The notes beneath the pieces are model-generated. The model was not told the DNA's origin. It saw nothing but the letters and a program-made list of their open reading frames with translations, and ran no database searches. Position numbers and translations under genes: made by a program. Below are positions 15,798 to 23,778 of a stretch of 64,000 bases of DNA, piece after piece; positions within the stretch are counted from its first letter, which is position 1, and each line of letters begins with the position of its first letter. Origin of the DNA: Roseinatronobacter bogoriensis DSM 18756 (lineage in GTDB: Bacteria > Pseudomonadota > Alphaproteobacteria > Rhodobacterales > Rhodobacteraceae). The stretch spans positions 372,001-436,000 of the forward strand of contig NZ_SORN01000002.1 in NCBI RefSeq assembly GCF_004366635.1. Reading direction: 5' to 3'.

Positions 15798-16844
15798 ATG
15801 TGGGATGTGTCACCCTCAATATTGGCGGGTGTTGCGGGTGCGATTGGAGGCATAAGCCTTGGCTATGCCGCGCGAATGGGCGATTTCTGCACCTTGAACG
15901 CCATCGAGAGTGCGGCCTATGGCGGCGACCAACGTCGCGCGCGGCTTTGGGGCGTTGTGCTGGGTGTTGCGATCCTTGTGCTGTTTGCTGCCGAGGCGAT
16001 GGGTTTCGCGCTGATTTCCCAAAGCCCGTATCACCTGATCGCCTTCGACCCGTTGGCGGCCATTTTTGGCGGGCTGATGTTCGGCTATGGCATGGCGCTT
16101 GCGGGCAATTGTGGTTTTGGGGCGCTGGTGCGGCTGGGTGGCGGTGACCTGCGGTCATTTCTGATCGTGATGATGATGGCAGTCGCTGGTTTCATCACAC
16201 TGGCAGGGCCGCTTTCCCCCCTGCGCGTGGCGCTGTTTCCACAGATCGAAGCAGACAGCCCGCAAGGATTCGCGCATGCTTTTGCCGCGATGACGGGGCT
16301 TTCGCCATTGCTGGTTGCGGTGCCTGTGGGATTGCTGCTGATCGGGGTCGGCCTTGCGCATCCGCATTTGCGCCAGTCCCCGCGCACGATTGCATGGGGT
16401 GTCGTGGTCGGGGTGTCACTGGCCTATGCGTTTATCGCAACATCGGTGCTGCGCATGGGAACACTGGAAGCCATCCCCGTCGAAGGCTTCACATTTACTG
16501 CCCCTCTTGGCCGGACGATCCTGTATCTGATGACCTCTAGTGCGGGGGGGCTGAATTTTGCAGTGGGTTCTGTTGTCGGTGTCGTTGCGGGTGCGGCGCT
16601 TGCGGCTGCATGGCGCAAGCGCTTTCGCTGGGAAGCCTGCGAAGACCCGCGCGAATTGGGCCGTCAGGTTGCTGGCGCCTGTCTGATGGGTGTTGGCGGT
16701 GTGATCGCCGTTGGCTGTTCTGTGGGTCAGGGTGCGTCGGCAATGGCGACGCTGGCGTTTTCGGCACCACTGGTGTTCATCAGCATCGTTGCAGGCGCGA
16801 TGTTCGGGCTTCGGCAGCTTTTACGCGGATTCCAATCGGCCTGA
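15798..16844 (+). CDS. YeeE/YedE family sulfur-compound transporter
   Basis: A 348-residue membrane protein with about nine or ten hydrophobic segments and two related halves. Conserved cysteines of the thiosulfate transporter family are visible: GDFCTLN (Cys31), AGNCGFGALVRLGGGDLRS (Cys105) and VGCSVGQGASA near residue 310. Relatives (TsuA) carry thiosulfate through the membrane by way of these cysteines; others move sulfur to partner proteins. Placed 86 bp after a sulfide-type ArsR repressor, it is probably induced by reduced sulfur compounds. A GGAGGAAA ribosome site precedes the ATG. Confidence 0.88.
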   Translation: MWDVSPSILAGVAGAIGGISLGYAARMGDFCTLNAIESAAYGGDQRRARLWGVVLGVAILVLFAAEAMGFALISQSPYHLIAFDPLAAIFGGLMFGYGMALAGNCGFGALVRLGGGDLRSFLIVMMMAVAGFITLAGPLSPLRVALFPQIEADSPQGFAHAFAAMTGLSPLLVAVPVGLLLIGVGLAHPHLRQSPRTIAWGVVVGVSLAYAFIATSVLRMGTLEAIPVEGFTFTAPLGRTILYLMTSSAGGLNFAVGSVVGVVAGAALAAAWRKRFRWEACEDPRELGRQVAGACLMGVGGVIAVGCSVGQGASAMATLAFSAPLVFISIVAGAMFGLRQLLRGFQSA

Positions 16845-16863
16845 GCTGAGCTTTAGGGCAAAA

Positions 16864-16932
16864 GCTGACGCCCGACAGGCACGAAGATACCTCTCGCGCG
16901 ATTCCCTGCAACGCGGAGCAAAGGGCGTCAGC
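16864..16932. repeat. Long-range inverted repeat in the transporter/creatinase gap
   Basis: GCTGACGCCC (16864-16873) and GGGCGTCAGC (16923-16932) are exact complements with 49 nt between. It follows the transporter stop codon by 19 bp. No gene is visible in the 16845-17070 gap; it holds this repeat and the two hairpins listed next. Confidence 0.5.
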
Positions 16933-16988
16933 CCTCTGCTGCCGCCCTCACCCGCATGACGCAAACATCCGAGTGCCAAACGGGAACG

Positions 16989-17024
16989 CCCCCACAGCCT
17001 TGAAAAAGGCCAAGGTCGTGGGGG
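16989..17024. terminator. Strong hairpin between convergent genes
   Basis: CCCCCAC and GTGGGGG form the base of a stem that continues, after a two-base internal mismatch, with CCTTG and CAAGG. No T-run follows on either strand, so it is at best a rho-independent-like barrier between the transporter and the convergent creatinase. Confidence 0.45.
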
Positions 17025-17033
17025 ACGAACAGA

Positions 17034-17071
17034 AGCGCTGGCCTCAGAGGGTCACCAAACGCACCAGCGCT
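17034..17071. repeat. Inverted repeat touching the creatinase stop codon
   Basis: AGCGCTGG (17034-17041) and CCAGCGCT (17064-17071) are exact complements; the right arm ends on the first base of the creatinase stop codon. May act as a 3'-end structure for the minus-strand mRNA. Confidence 0.4.
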
Positions 17072-18276
17072 CAAGCAATAACATTGGCCTCTGGTCCATA
17101 GGGGAAGCCGGTTATATTCTCGGCCCCATCTTCTGTCATGATGACAATGTCATGCTCGCGATATCCGCCAGCGCCGGGTTGGCCTTCGGGGATTGTCAGC
17201 ATCGGCTCCATCGAAATGACCATGCCCGGTTCCAGCACCGTGTCGATATCTTCGCGCAACTCCAGCCCTGCTTCGCGCCCGTAGTAATGGGACAGCACAC
17301 CAAAGGAATGCCCATAGCCAAAACTTCGATATTGCAGCAGGTCATGTTCTGCGAAAAACGCATTAATCGCGGCGGTCACCTCTGAACAACGCGCCCCCGG
17401 TTTTAGCAACGACAGCCCCAGTTCATGCGCAGCAACATTGGCCTGCCAGATGCGCAGGCTGTCGGCATCAACATCGCCCAGAAACAGGGTCCGCTCCAAT
17501 GCCGTATAATAGCCTGAAATCATCGGAAAGGTGTTCAGCGACAGGATATCTCCATGTTCCAGCTTGCGCGATGTGACCGGGTTATGCGCACCATCGGTGT
17601 TGATCCCGGACTGGAACCAGACCCAGCTATCGCGATATTCGGCCTGTGGAAAGCGACGCGCAATCTCCAACTCCATTGCATCGCGGCCCGCCATCGAAAT
17701 GTCAATCTCGCGCGCACCGGGCCGGATTGCATCGCGGATTGCGGCACCGCCCAGATCGGCAACATTTGCCCCGGCGCGGATAAGGTCACATTCAGCCGGT
17801 GATTTGCGCATTCGTTGCTGCATTGTGGCCGGGGCCAGATCCATCTTGGCCACAGGGGCCAGAAACGCATCCAGCAAGCCTGCCTGCGCCAGTGTCAGAT
17901 GGTCGCCTTCATACCCCACGCGCCGCCCCTGCCCGGCGACGTGGGCCACGGCGCGCCAGAAATTATCGCGCTCCCAGTCTGTATAGGTCAGGTTGTCGCC
18001 ATATCCGCGCCGCCACGGCTGCGCGCCGTCTATGCCCGCGCTAAGCGTGACGCTGTCCTGCATGGTGACCACCAGCCCATAGGGCCGCCCGAAACTGCAA
18101 TACAGAAAACCCGAATAATACGCGATATTGTGCATAGAGGTGAAGACCGCCACCTCAACCCCTTCGCGCGCCATGATTGCGCGCAGTCCCTGCAAGCGCT
18201 GCGCATATTCTTCCGGCGCGAATGGCAACACGCGGCTGCCTTGGTGGAACCTGAAATATTGTGGACGGTCTTGCAT
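17071..18276 (-). CDS. Creatinase (creatine amidinohydrolase)
   Basis: A 401-residue enzyme, almost the length of Pseudomonas creatinase (about 403). It hydrolyses creatine to sarcosine and urea. It has the pita-bread fold of the M24 peptidase family, but specific stretches identify creatinase: YYSGFLYCSFGRPYGLVVT, WFQSGINTDGAHNPVTSRK, FGYGHSFGVLSHYYGREAG and SMEPML. The metal ligands of true M24 peptidases are not expected in creatinase. The start at 18276 has CAGGAGGG upstream. No creatininase or sarcosine oxidase gene lies beside it, so the rest of the pathway would be elsewhere. Confidence 0.9.
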   Translation of the reverse strand: MQDRPQYFRFHQGSRVLPFAPEEYAQRLQGLRAIMAREGVEVAVFTSMHNIAYYSGFLYCSFGRPYGLVVTMQDSVTLSAGIDGAQPWRRGYGDNLTYTDWERDNFWRAVAHVAGQGRRVGYEGDHLTLAQAGLLDAFLAPVAKMDLAPATMQQRMRKSPAECDLIRAGANVADLGGAAIRDAIRPGAREIDISMAGRDAMELEIARRFPQAEYRDSWVWFQSGINTDGAHNPVTSRKLEHGDILSLNTFPMISGYYTALERTLFLGDVDADSLRIWQANVAAHELGLSLLKPGARCSEVTAAINAFFAEHDLLQYRSFGYGHSFGVLSHYYGREAGLELREDIDTVLEPGMVISMEPMLTIPEGQPGAGGYREHDIVIMTEDGAENITGFPYGPEANVIA

Positions 18277-18527
18277 CGCCCCCTCCTGTGTCTTGTCGGG
18301 GCTGATGGCATCTGACCCAGCCCGAGAGAGACCCCGGCGTTCAGGGCCGCACACACCCAATGCAGGTGCATCTCTGGGTTGGGCCGCGATTTGCGACCTT
18401 TGACCACGACGCCATCGCGGTCAATCAAGAGAGTAAACTAGGAAAACAACGACTGACAAGACCGGATTGCTTGCGAACCGCTTTCAGACAGGGCATCACA
18501 TCACAGAGTAATTGAGTAAGAAGCCCC

Positions 18528-19007
18528 ATGAGCCGAATCTGCCAGATTGAGATAGATGATAGCGGGTTGCCGACCCCAACACCCGAGATTGAACAAGAAC
18601 GCAAAGTTGCGGTTTTTGACCTGCTGGAAGATAATTCCTTCAGGCTGCTTGCGCGCGAAGGGCAAAAAGCGCCTGAAGGCCCCTTTGCCATGCGCCTCGC
18701 CATACGCGACCGGCGCCTTGTTATCGCAGTGAATGACGAAGCCGGGGCCGCTTTGGGTGAAGTTTTGCTATCCCTTGGCCCGTTCCGGCAGGTGGTGAAG
18801 GATTATTACCAGATCTGCGGCAGCTACTTCGATGCTGTCAAACGCCTGCCACCAAGCCAGATTGAAGCCATCGACATGGCGCGGCGCGGTATTCACAACG
18901 AGGGTGCGCGCATTTTGCAAGAGCGACTGGAGGGCAAGGCCGATATGGATATCGACACCGCCCGCAGGCTGTTTACCCTGATCTGCGTTTTGCATTTCGG
19001 GGGCTGA
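18528..19007 (+). CDS. UPF0262 family protein
   Basis: A 159-residue alphaproteobacterial protein of unknown function, recognised by ICQIEIDD at the start and YYQICGSYFDAVKRLPPSQIEAIDMARRG in the second half. It usually lies next to a low-molecular-weight phosphatase gene and infA, as here. The next gene starts at the base after its stop codon. Confidence 0.85.
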   Translation: MSRICQIEIDDSGLPTPTPEIEQERKVAVFDLLEDNSFRLLAREGQKAPEGPFAMRLAIRDRRLVIAVNDEAGAALGEVLLSLGPFRQVVKDYYQICGSYFDAVKRLPPSQIEAIDMARRGIHNEGARILQERLEGKADMDIDTARRLFTLICVLHFGG

Positions 19008-19466
19008 ATGGCGAACCGTTTCCCTTCTTCGGTACTGTTTTGCTGCGACCACAATTCAGTGCGCTCGCCCATCGCAGAAGGGTTGATGAAAAAGCTCTAT
19101 GGTCAGCGCGCCTATGTCCAGTCAGCAGGCGTGCGCAATGACCGCGAAGTGGATGGGTTTTCTGTGGCCGTCAGCCTTGAAGAAGGGGTGGAACTGGACC
19201 GCCATCGCGCCCGTTCGTTCGAGGAGATGGTGGATTGGGGCGATGACCTGTCAGGGTTTGATCTGATAGTAGCCTTGTCACCTGCCAGCCAGAGGCAAGC
19301 GCTGGAACTGACCCGCTTTGCCCATATAGATGTGGAATACTGGCCGATCATGGACCCGTCCGGCCTTGGCGAAACCCGCGAGGCCAAGCTTGCCGCCTAT
19401 CGACAGGTGCGCGATCAGATCAAGGAACGACTACTGGCCCGCTTCGGGCCACCGACAGAAGGGTAG
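19008..19466 (+). CDS. Low-molecular-weight phosphatase family protein
   Basis: A 152-residue protein of the arsenate reductase/LMW protein tyrosine phosphatase fold. The catalytic P-loop CDHNSVRS fits CX5R(S/T), and PIAEGLMKKLYG follows as in the family. The general-acid loop is probably the DPSG segment near residue 117. Whether it acts on phosphotyrosine, arsenate or something else cannot be told. It starts immediately after the UPF0262 stop. Confidence 0.85.
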   Translation: MANRFPSSVLFCCDHNSVRSPIAEGLMKKLYGQRAYVQSAGVRNDREVDGFSVAVSLEEGVELDRHRARSFEEMVDWGDDLSGFDLIVALSPASQRQALELTRFAHIDVEYWPIMDPSGLGETREAKLAAYRQVRDQIKERLLARFGPPTEG

Positions 19467-19469
19467 AGC

Positions 19470-19868
19470 ATGAGCCGCGAGATTATCGAACGTTACTTCA
19501 ACGCTTTCAATTCAGGCGACACGGACACCATGCTGGCTCTGGTCAGCGATAATGTGCAGCATTTCGTCAATCAGGGCGATATGCGCGAGGGGCGCGGAAA
19601 ATTCGCAGAGTTTTGCGGCCATATGGGCGTCAGCTACCGCGAGGAGCTGCACGATATGGTCGTCTTCGTTACTGAGGATGGCACACGCGCGGCAGCAGAA
19701 TTCACCGTGCATGGCGAATATCTGCAAACTGATCCCGGCCTGCCAGAGGCCAATGGCCAGAAATATGTCCTGCCGGCGGGGTCGTTCTTCTCGCTTGAAG
19801 GGGGCAAGATCACCCGCATCACCACATATTACAACCTGCAAGACTGGATCTCACAGGTCAGCGCATGA
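19470..19868 (+). CDS. NTF2-like (ketosteroid isomerase-related) protein
   Basis: A 132-residue SnoaL/NTF2-fold protein: MSREIIERYFNAFNSGDTDTMLALVSDNVQH is the typical first helix and strand, ending in TRITTYYNLQDWI. Such folds bind small hydrophobic or amide-like molecules and may be enzymes. It begins 3 bp after the phosphatase gene and overlaps the GNAT gene as ATGA. First gene of an overlapped three-gene set (NTF2-like, GNAT, nitrilase-like) that looks like one pathway. Confidence 0.85.
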   Translation: MSREIIERYFNAFNSGDTDTMLALVSDNVQHFVNQGDMREGRGKFAEFCGHMGVSYREELHDMVVFVTEDGTRAAAEFTVHGEYLQTDPGLPEANGQKYVLPAGSFFSLEGGKITRITTYYNLQDWISQVSA

Positions 19869-20452
19869 CATTGCGGTTTGAAGCCCTTAGCGGAACGCAA
19901 AGCGCGCCTGTCATTGACGGGCTGGCCGCTTTGCGCATCAAGGTTTTTCGGGACTGGCCGTATTTATATGACGGCGATCTGGACTATGAGCGCAGCTATC
20001 TGCAAGCTTACCGTGACAACCCGCGCGCGATTATCGTGGCGGCCTTTGATGGGCCGGAACTGGTTGGCGCGTCAACCGGGCTTCCGCTTGCAGATGCAGA
20101 TGCGGAATTTGCGCAGGCCTTTCGGAACACTGACCTGGACATTACCAAGATCTTCTACTGTGCCGAATCTGTTCTACTGCCGCAATATCGCGGGCAAGGC
20201 GCGGGCCATCGCTTCTTTGACCTGCGCGAAAATCACGCGCGCAAGCTTGGCTATACAAAAGCCGCGTTTTGCAGCGTGATCCGGCCAGCCGACCACCCTG
20301 CCCGCCCGGACACCTATCGCCCCCTCGATGCCTTCTGGCATGCGCGGGGCTATGCACCGTTGGAGTCGGTCATAGCCCGGTTCAGCTGGCGCGATCTTGG
20401 CGCGGAAGAAGACAGCCTCAAACCCCTGCAATTCTGGATGAGGGACTTATGA
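19865..20452 (+). CDS. GNAT family acyltransferase
   Basis: A 195-residue protein of the GCN5-related N-acetyltransferase fold. The acyl-CoA-binding turn is in LPQYRGQGAGHRFFDLRENHARKLG. Its substrate is unknown. It is joined to both neighbours by 4-bp overlaps, so translation of NTF2-like, GNAT and nitrilase proteins is coupled. Confidence 0.85.
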   Translation: MTLRFEALSGTQSAPVIDGLAALRIKVFRDWPYLYDGDLDYERSYLQAYRDNPRAIIVAAFDGPELVGASTGLPLADADAEFAQAFRNTDLDITKIFYCAESVLLPQYRGQGAGHRFFDLRENHARKLGYTKAAFCSVIRPADHPARPDTYRPLDAFWHARGYAPLESVIARFSWRDLGAEEDSLKPLQFWMRDL

Positions 20453-21336
20453 AAATCGCAACTGCGGCCTACCCGCTCGACTTTTTGCCCGATTGGGCAG
20501 CCTATCAGGCGAAAATCTCGGATTGGGTGGCACGGGCCGCCGATGACGGGGCAGATTTGCTCGTCTTTCCCGAATATGGGGCGATGGAACTGGCAAGCCT
20601 TGGCGGCGCCGCTGTCGCAGCCGATCTGGAAGCCGCGCTGCACGAGGTGATGCGCCACAGCGCAGCGGTCACGGATTTGCATTGCGCGCTTGCGCGGCAA
20701 CACGGCGTTCACATTCTTGGCGCAAGTGGTCCCGCGCAGGATGTCAGCGCCCGTCCCGTGAACCGCGCAGTCCTGTATGGCCCTGACGGGGTTATCGGGC
20801 ATCAGGACAAGCAGATCATGACCCGGTTCGAGCGTGAGGAATGGGACATCGCGCCCGGCAGCGGGTTGCGCGTGTTTGACACCGCGGTTGGCAAGCTGGG
20901 CATCGTGATCTGTTATGACAGTGAATTCCCGCTTCTGGCGCGCGCATTGACAGAAGCTGGCGCAGAAATCTTGCTGGTCCCGTCAGCCACTGAAGCTTTG
21001 GCAGGCTATACGCGCGTCAAGGTGGGTGCGATGGCGCGAGCGCTTGAAAATCAATGTGTTGCGGTGCATTCGCCGACAGTCGGCCCGGCCGAGTGGTGCC
21101 CTGCGGTGGATCAGAATACAGGCGCCGCCGCTATCTACGGCCCGCCCGATCTGGGCTTTCCTGAAACTGGTATCGTGGCGCAGACAGCGCTCAATTCACC
21201 CGGCTGGGCCATCGCAGAGGTCAGCCTAGAGGCCATTGCGCGCGTACGCCGCGAAGGTGCGGTTCTGAACCATGCGCATTGGGATGAACAGCAAGCACGC
21301 ATTTCATTGCCCGTTGAGCACTGCAAACCCCTATAA
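20449..21336 (+). CDS. Carbon-nitrogen hydrolase (nitrilase superfamily)
   Basis: A 295-residue enzyme with the full Glu-Lys-Cys triad: Glu42 in FPEYGAMEL, Lys in QDKQIMTRFE and Cys in IVICYDSEFPLLARAL. Members cut amides, carbamoyl groups or nitriles, or use amides as acyl donors. The start is the ATG overlapping the GNAT stop; the open frame upstream belongs to an alternative frame. Together with the GNAT and NTF2-like proteins it may process an N-acyl or amide metabolite. Confidence 0.88.
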   Translation: MKIATAAYPLDFLPDWAAYQAKISDWVARAADDGADLLVFPEYGAMELASLGGAAVAADLEAALHEVMRHSAAVTDLHCALARQHGVHILGASGPAQDVSARPVNRAVLYGPDGVIGHQDKQIMTRFEREEWDIAPGSGLRVFDTAVGKLGIVICYDSEFPLLARALTEAGAEILLVPSATEALAGYTRVKVGAMARALENQCVAVHSPTVGPAEWCPAVDQNTGAAAIYGPPDLGFPETGIVAQTALNSPGWAIAEVSLEAIARVRREGAVLNHAHWDEQQARISLPVEHCKPL

Positions 21337-21372
21337 AAGGCTTGAAAACCCCGCGTATTGCGCGCATTTAAG

Positions 21373-21395
21373 CGTCGCACGGTTTCCGTGCGACG
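21373..21395 (+). promoter_or_regulatory. Perfect hairpin in the infA leader
   Basis: CGTCGCACGG and CCGTGCGACG pair exactly around a 3-nt TTT loop, 37 bp after the nitrilase gene and 18 bp before the infA start. There is no T-run. It may end or stabilise the upstream transcript, or act in infA translation control. Confidence 0.45.
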
Positions 21396-21413
21396 TGCAA
21401 AGATGGAGTTACC

Positions 21414-21632
21414 ATGGCCAAGGAAGAACTGCTCGAATTCCCCGGTGTCGTGAAGGAACTTCTGCCAAATGCGACATTTCGGGTCGAGCTGGAAAACGGC
21501 CATGAAATCAACGCACATATGGCAGGCAAGATGCGCAAGAACCGCATCCGTGTTCTGGTCGGCGACAAGGTTCAGGTGGAAATGACCCCCTATGACCTGA
21601 CAAAGGGTCGTATCAATTACCGTTTCAAATAA
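21414..21632 (+). CDS. infA: Translation initiation factor IF-1
   Basis: A 72-residue S1/OB-fold protein: MAKEELLEFPGVVKELLPNA, GHEINAHMAGKMRKNRIRVL and ending GRINYRFK. It binds the ribosomal A site during initiation. ATGGAGTT provides the ribosome site. maf follows after 3 bp. Confidence 0.98.
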   Translation: MAKEELLEFPGVVKELLPNATFRVELENGHEINAHMAGKMRKNRIRVLVGDKVQVEMTPYDLTKGRINYRFK

Positions 21633-21635
21633 GCC

Positions 21636-22205
21636 ATGCGCCTGATTCTAGGCTCTGGCAGCCCACGCCGAAAAGAGATTCTGGCGGGGTTGGGAATCAT
21701 TCCTGACGCAGTAATTGCGGCAGATATAGACGAGACGCCGCAAAAGGGCGAACTGCCCCGCCCCTATTGCGAACGCGTGACACGCGCCAAGCTGGACGCA
21801 ATCGCCTCGGACCCCGATGATATCGTGCTGGTGGCTGATACCACGGTTGCACTGGGCCGTCGCATATTGGGCAAGCCCGAGAATGCCGCACAGGCGGCGG
21901 AGTATCTGCTCAAACTGTCTGGACGACGACATAATGTCATAACCGCACTTGCTGTGCGGCGCGGGGCACAACACTGGGCGCGCACGCAAGTCACAGCGGT
22001 CAAGATGAAACGCCTCTCGGATGTAGAATTGAACGACTATCTTGCATCTGGCGAGTGGCAAGGAAAAGCAGGCGGATATGCTATTCAGGGCCGTGGCGGG
22101 GCTTTCATTCCGTGGATACAGGGGTCATTTACCGGCGTGATGGGCTTGCCGGCGATGGAGACAGCGCAAATCTTGCGCGCCGCAGGGCTGAGGTGGGACA
22201 CATGA
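21636..22205 (+). CDS. maf: Maf family nucleotide pyrophosphatase
   Basis: A 189-residue house-cleaning nucleotide pyrophosphatase. Motifs: LGSGSPRRKEIL at the N-terminus, ADTTVALGRRILGKP, and GGYAIQGRGGAFI. It hydrolyses modified or non-canonical nucleoside triphosphates. Located between infA and the RNase gene, with an ATGA overlap to the latter. Confidence 0.94.
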   Translation: MRLILGSGSPRRKEILAGLGIIPDAVIAADIDETPQKGELPRPYCERVTRAKLDAIASDPDDIVLVADTTVALGRRILGKPENAAQAAEYLLKLSGRRHNVITALAVRRGAQHWARTQVTAVKMKRLSDVELNDYLASGEWQGKAGGYAIQGRGGAFIPWIQGSFTGVMGLPAMETAQILRAAGLRWDT

Positions 22206-23239
22206 AAGGCAGCGTGATCGCACTGGACCAGTTTCAAGGCCGCGAAGCGGCTGCGCGTATGGTCGACGGTCGTCTGGTAGACTTGCTGATCGCCGCAGAT
22301 GACGACACGCTTGCCCCTGAAACGCTGTGCCGGGGCAAACTGGGTCGCCCGGTCAAAGGTCTTGGTGGTGCGTTTGTGGACTTGCCTGGCGGCCAGAGTG
22401 GCTTTCTGCGCCAGACCAAAGGGCTGCGGCCGGGAATGTCGCTGCTGGTGCAGGTAACCGGCTGGGCAGAGTCGGGCAAGGCCCTGCCACTTGGCACCCG
22501 CCTGATGTTCAAAAGCCGCTATGCGATCATCACGCCAGACGCGCCGGGGCTGAATGTCTCGCGCCAGATTGACGACCCTGCGCGACATGCCGAGTTGTCG
22601 CAACTGGCACAAGACGCCATGTCAGGCGCAGACCCGGCACTTGGGCTTATTCTGCGCTCGGCCTGTGAGGGGGCCGACGATGACGACATTCTGGCAGACA
22701 TTGCGCAAATGCGCGATCTGGCCGAAGCTGTGCTCGTCGACACCGAAGGCGCGCCCGAAATCCTTGTGGATGCGCCCTCCCCGCATCTGGCCGCATGGCG
22801 CGACTGGCCAGAACCCGACACGCTGGACGACACAACGGGCAGCTTCTCGCGTCATGACGTGACCGAAGCGATCGAGCTTTTGCTACAGCCTGAAACCGGC
22901 CTGCCAAACGGGGCGTCGATGGTGATCGAACCCACCCGCGCCCTGATTGCCGTCGATGTCAACACTGGCCCCGACACAAGCCCAGCAGCAGGGTTGAAGG
23001 CGAATATCGCCTGTGTGCGCGACTTGCCGCGCCAATTACGCCTGCGCGGCATAGGTGGTCAGATCGTGATTGATTTTGCGCCCTTTCCCAAAAAAGAGCG
23101 CCAGATCCTCGAACAATCCCTGCGCGCCGCCTTTCGCAATGACGGGCGCGATGTGTCGCTGGCGGGATGGACACCGCTGGGAAATTTCGAACTGACCCGC
23201 AAACGCGACCGAATGCCCTTGAAACTGATGCTGAGATGA
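22202..23239 (+). CDS. Ribonuclease E/G family protein, short
   Basis: A 345-residue protein, shorter than RNase G (about 490). It keeps an S1-like start (GGAFVDLPGGQSGFL) and the RNase E/G catalytic region with metal-binding aspartate in AVDVNTG and GGQIVIDFAP. The zinc-link and much of the S1 and C-terminal parts are reduced. This short form next to infA-maf-yacG is common in alphaproteobacteria, which suggests a conserved but separate role from the full-length RNase E. Start at 22202 is fixed by ATGA coupling to maf. Confidence 0.85.
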   Translation: MKGSVIALDQFQGREAAARMVDGRLVDLLIAADDDTLAPETLCRGKLGRPVKGLGGAFVDLPGGQSGFLRQTKGLRPGMSLLVQVTGWAESGKALPLGTRLMFKSRYAIITPDAPGLNVSRQIDDPARHAELSQLAQDAMSGADPALGLILRSACEGADDDDILADIAQMRDLAEAVLVDTEGAPEILVDAPSPHLAAWRDWPEPDTLDDTTGSFSRHDVTEAIELLLQPETGLPNGASMVIEPTRALIAVDVNTGPDTSPAAGLKANIACVRDLPRQLRLRGIGGQIVIDFAPFPKKERQILEQSLRAAFRNDGRDVSLAGWTPLGNFELTRKRDRMPLKLMLR

Positions 23240-23412
23240 AATGCCCAATCTGCAAAAAGCCGGCAGATCCGGCATATCGCCCGTTTTGTTCACGGCGCTG
23301 CGCCGATGTGGATCTGGCACGATGGTTCCGTGAAGATTACGCAATTCCGGTGCCCTTGACCGAGGAAGATGATGACCCGTCTGATCCGGTCGGGAAAGAT
23401 GATCAAGCTTAG
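23236..23412 (+). CDS. yacG: DNA gyrase inhibitor YacG
   Basis: A 58-residue zinc protein with the four ligands CPICKK and CSRRCADVD. In E. coli it binds GyrB and blocks DNA binding. Its ATG overlaps the RNase stop codon (23236-23239). The C-terminal tail is acidic. Confidence 0.92.
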   Translation: MKCPICKKPADPAYRPFCSRRCADVDLARWFREDYAIPVPLTEEDDDPSDPVGKDDQA

Positions 23413-23515
23413 CGACAGTTTTTTTTCAAAGCCTCTGGACAGTACCGAATCCCTGCAATAAGACACCCTCACCCAGCGCGAAACAGCCGCGCTTCGCATC
23501 GAAAGATGCACCCGT

Positions 23516-23590
23516 GCCCGGGTAGCTCAGGGGTAGAGCAGTGGATTGAAAATCCTCGTGTCGGTGGTTCGATTCCGCCCCCGGGCACCA
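23516..23590 (+). tRNA. tRNA-Phe (anticodon GAA)
   Basis: A 75-nt cloverleaf with encoded CCA. Acceptor arms GCCCGGG/CCCGGGC, D arm GCTC/GAGC, anticodon GAA at 23548-23550 in loop TTGAAAA, variable loop GTGTC, T arm GGTGG-TTCGATT-CCGCC. The anticodon stem GTGGA/TCCTC has a T-T opposition (bases 23542 and 23556, tRNA positions 28 and 42); the rest is paired. Confidence 0.95.
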
Positions 23591-23778
23591 CTCTTAACAC
23601 GGTTTAAGGTCGGTTGCAGTCTTTGCTTGACCGCTGTGATGTGTTCGGTCCGAATATTTTGAATTTGAGCAAATCCACCCGTTCCATCGGCGTGAAGGCT
23701 TCCCTCTTCCGTTGTGGCATGGTAAGGGCCGCGACGACTGGGCGCGACGCTCGGATTGACATTTTTCTGGAGAATACC

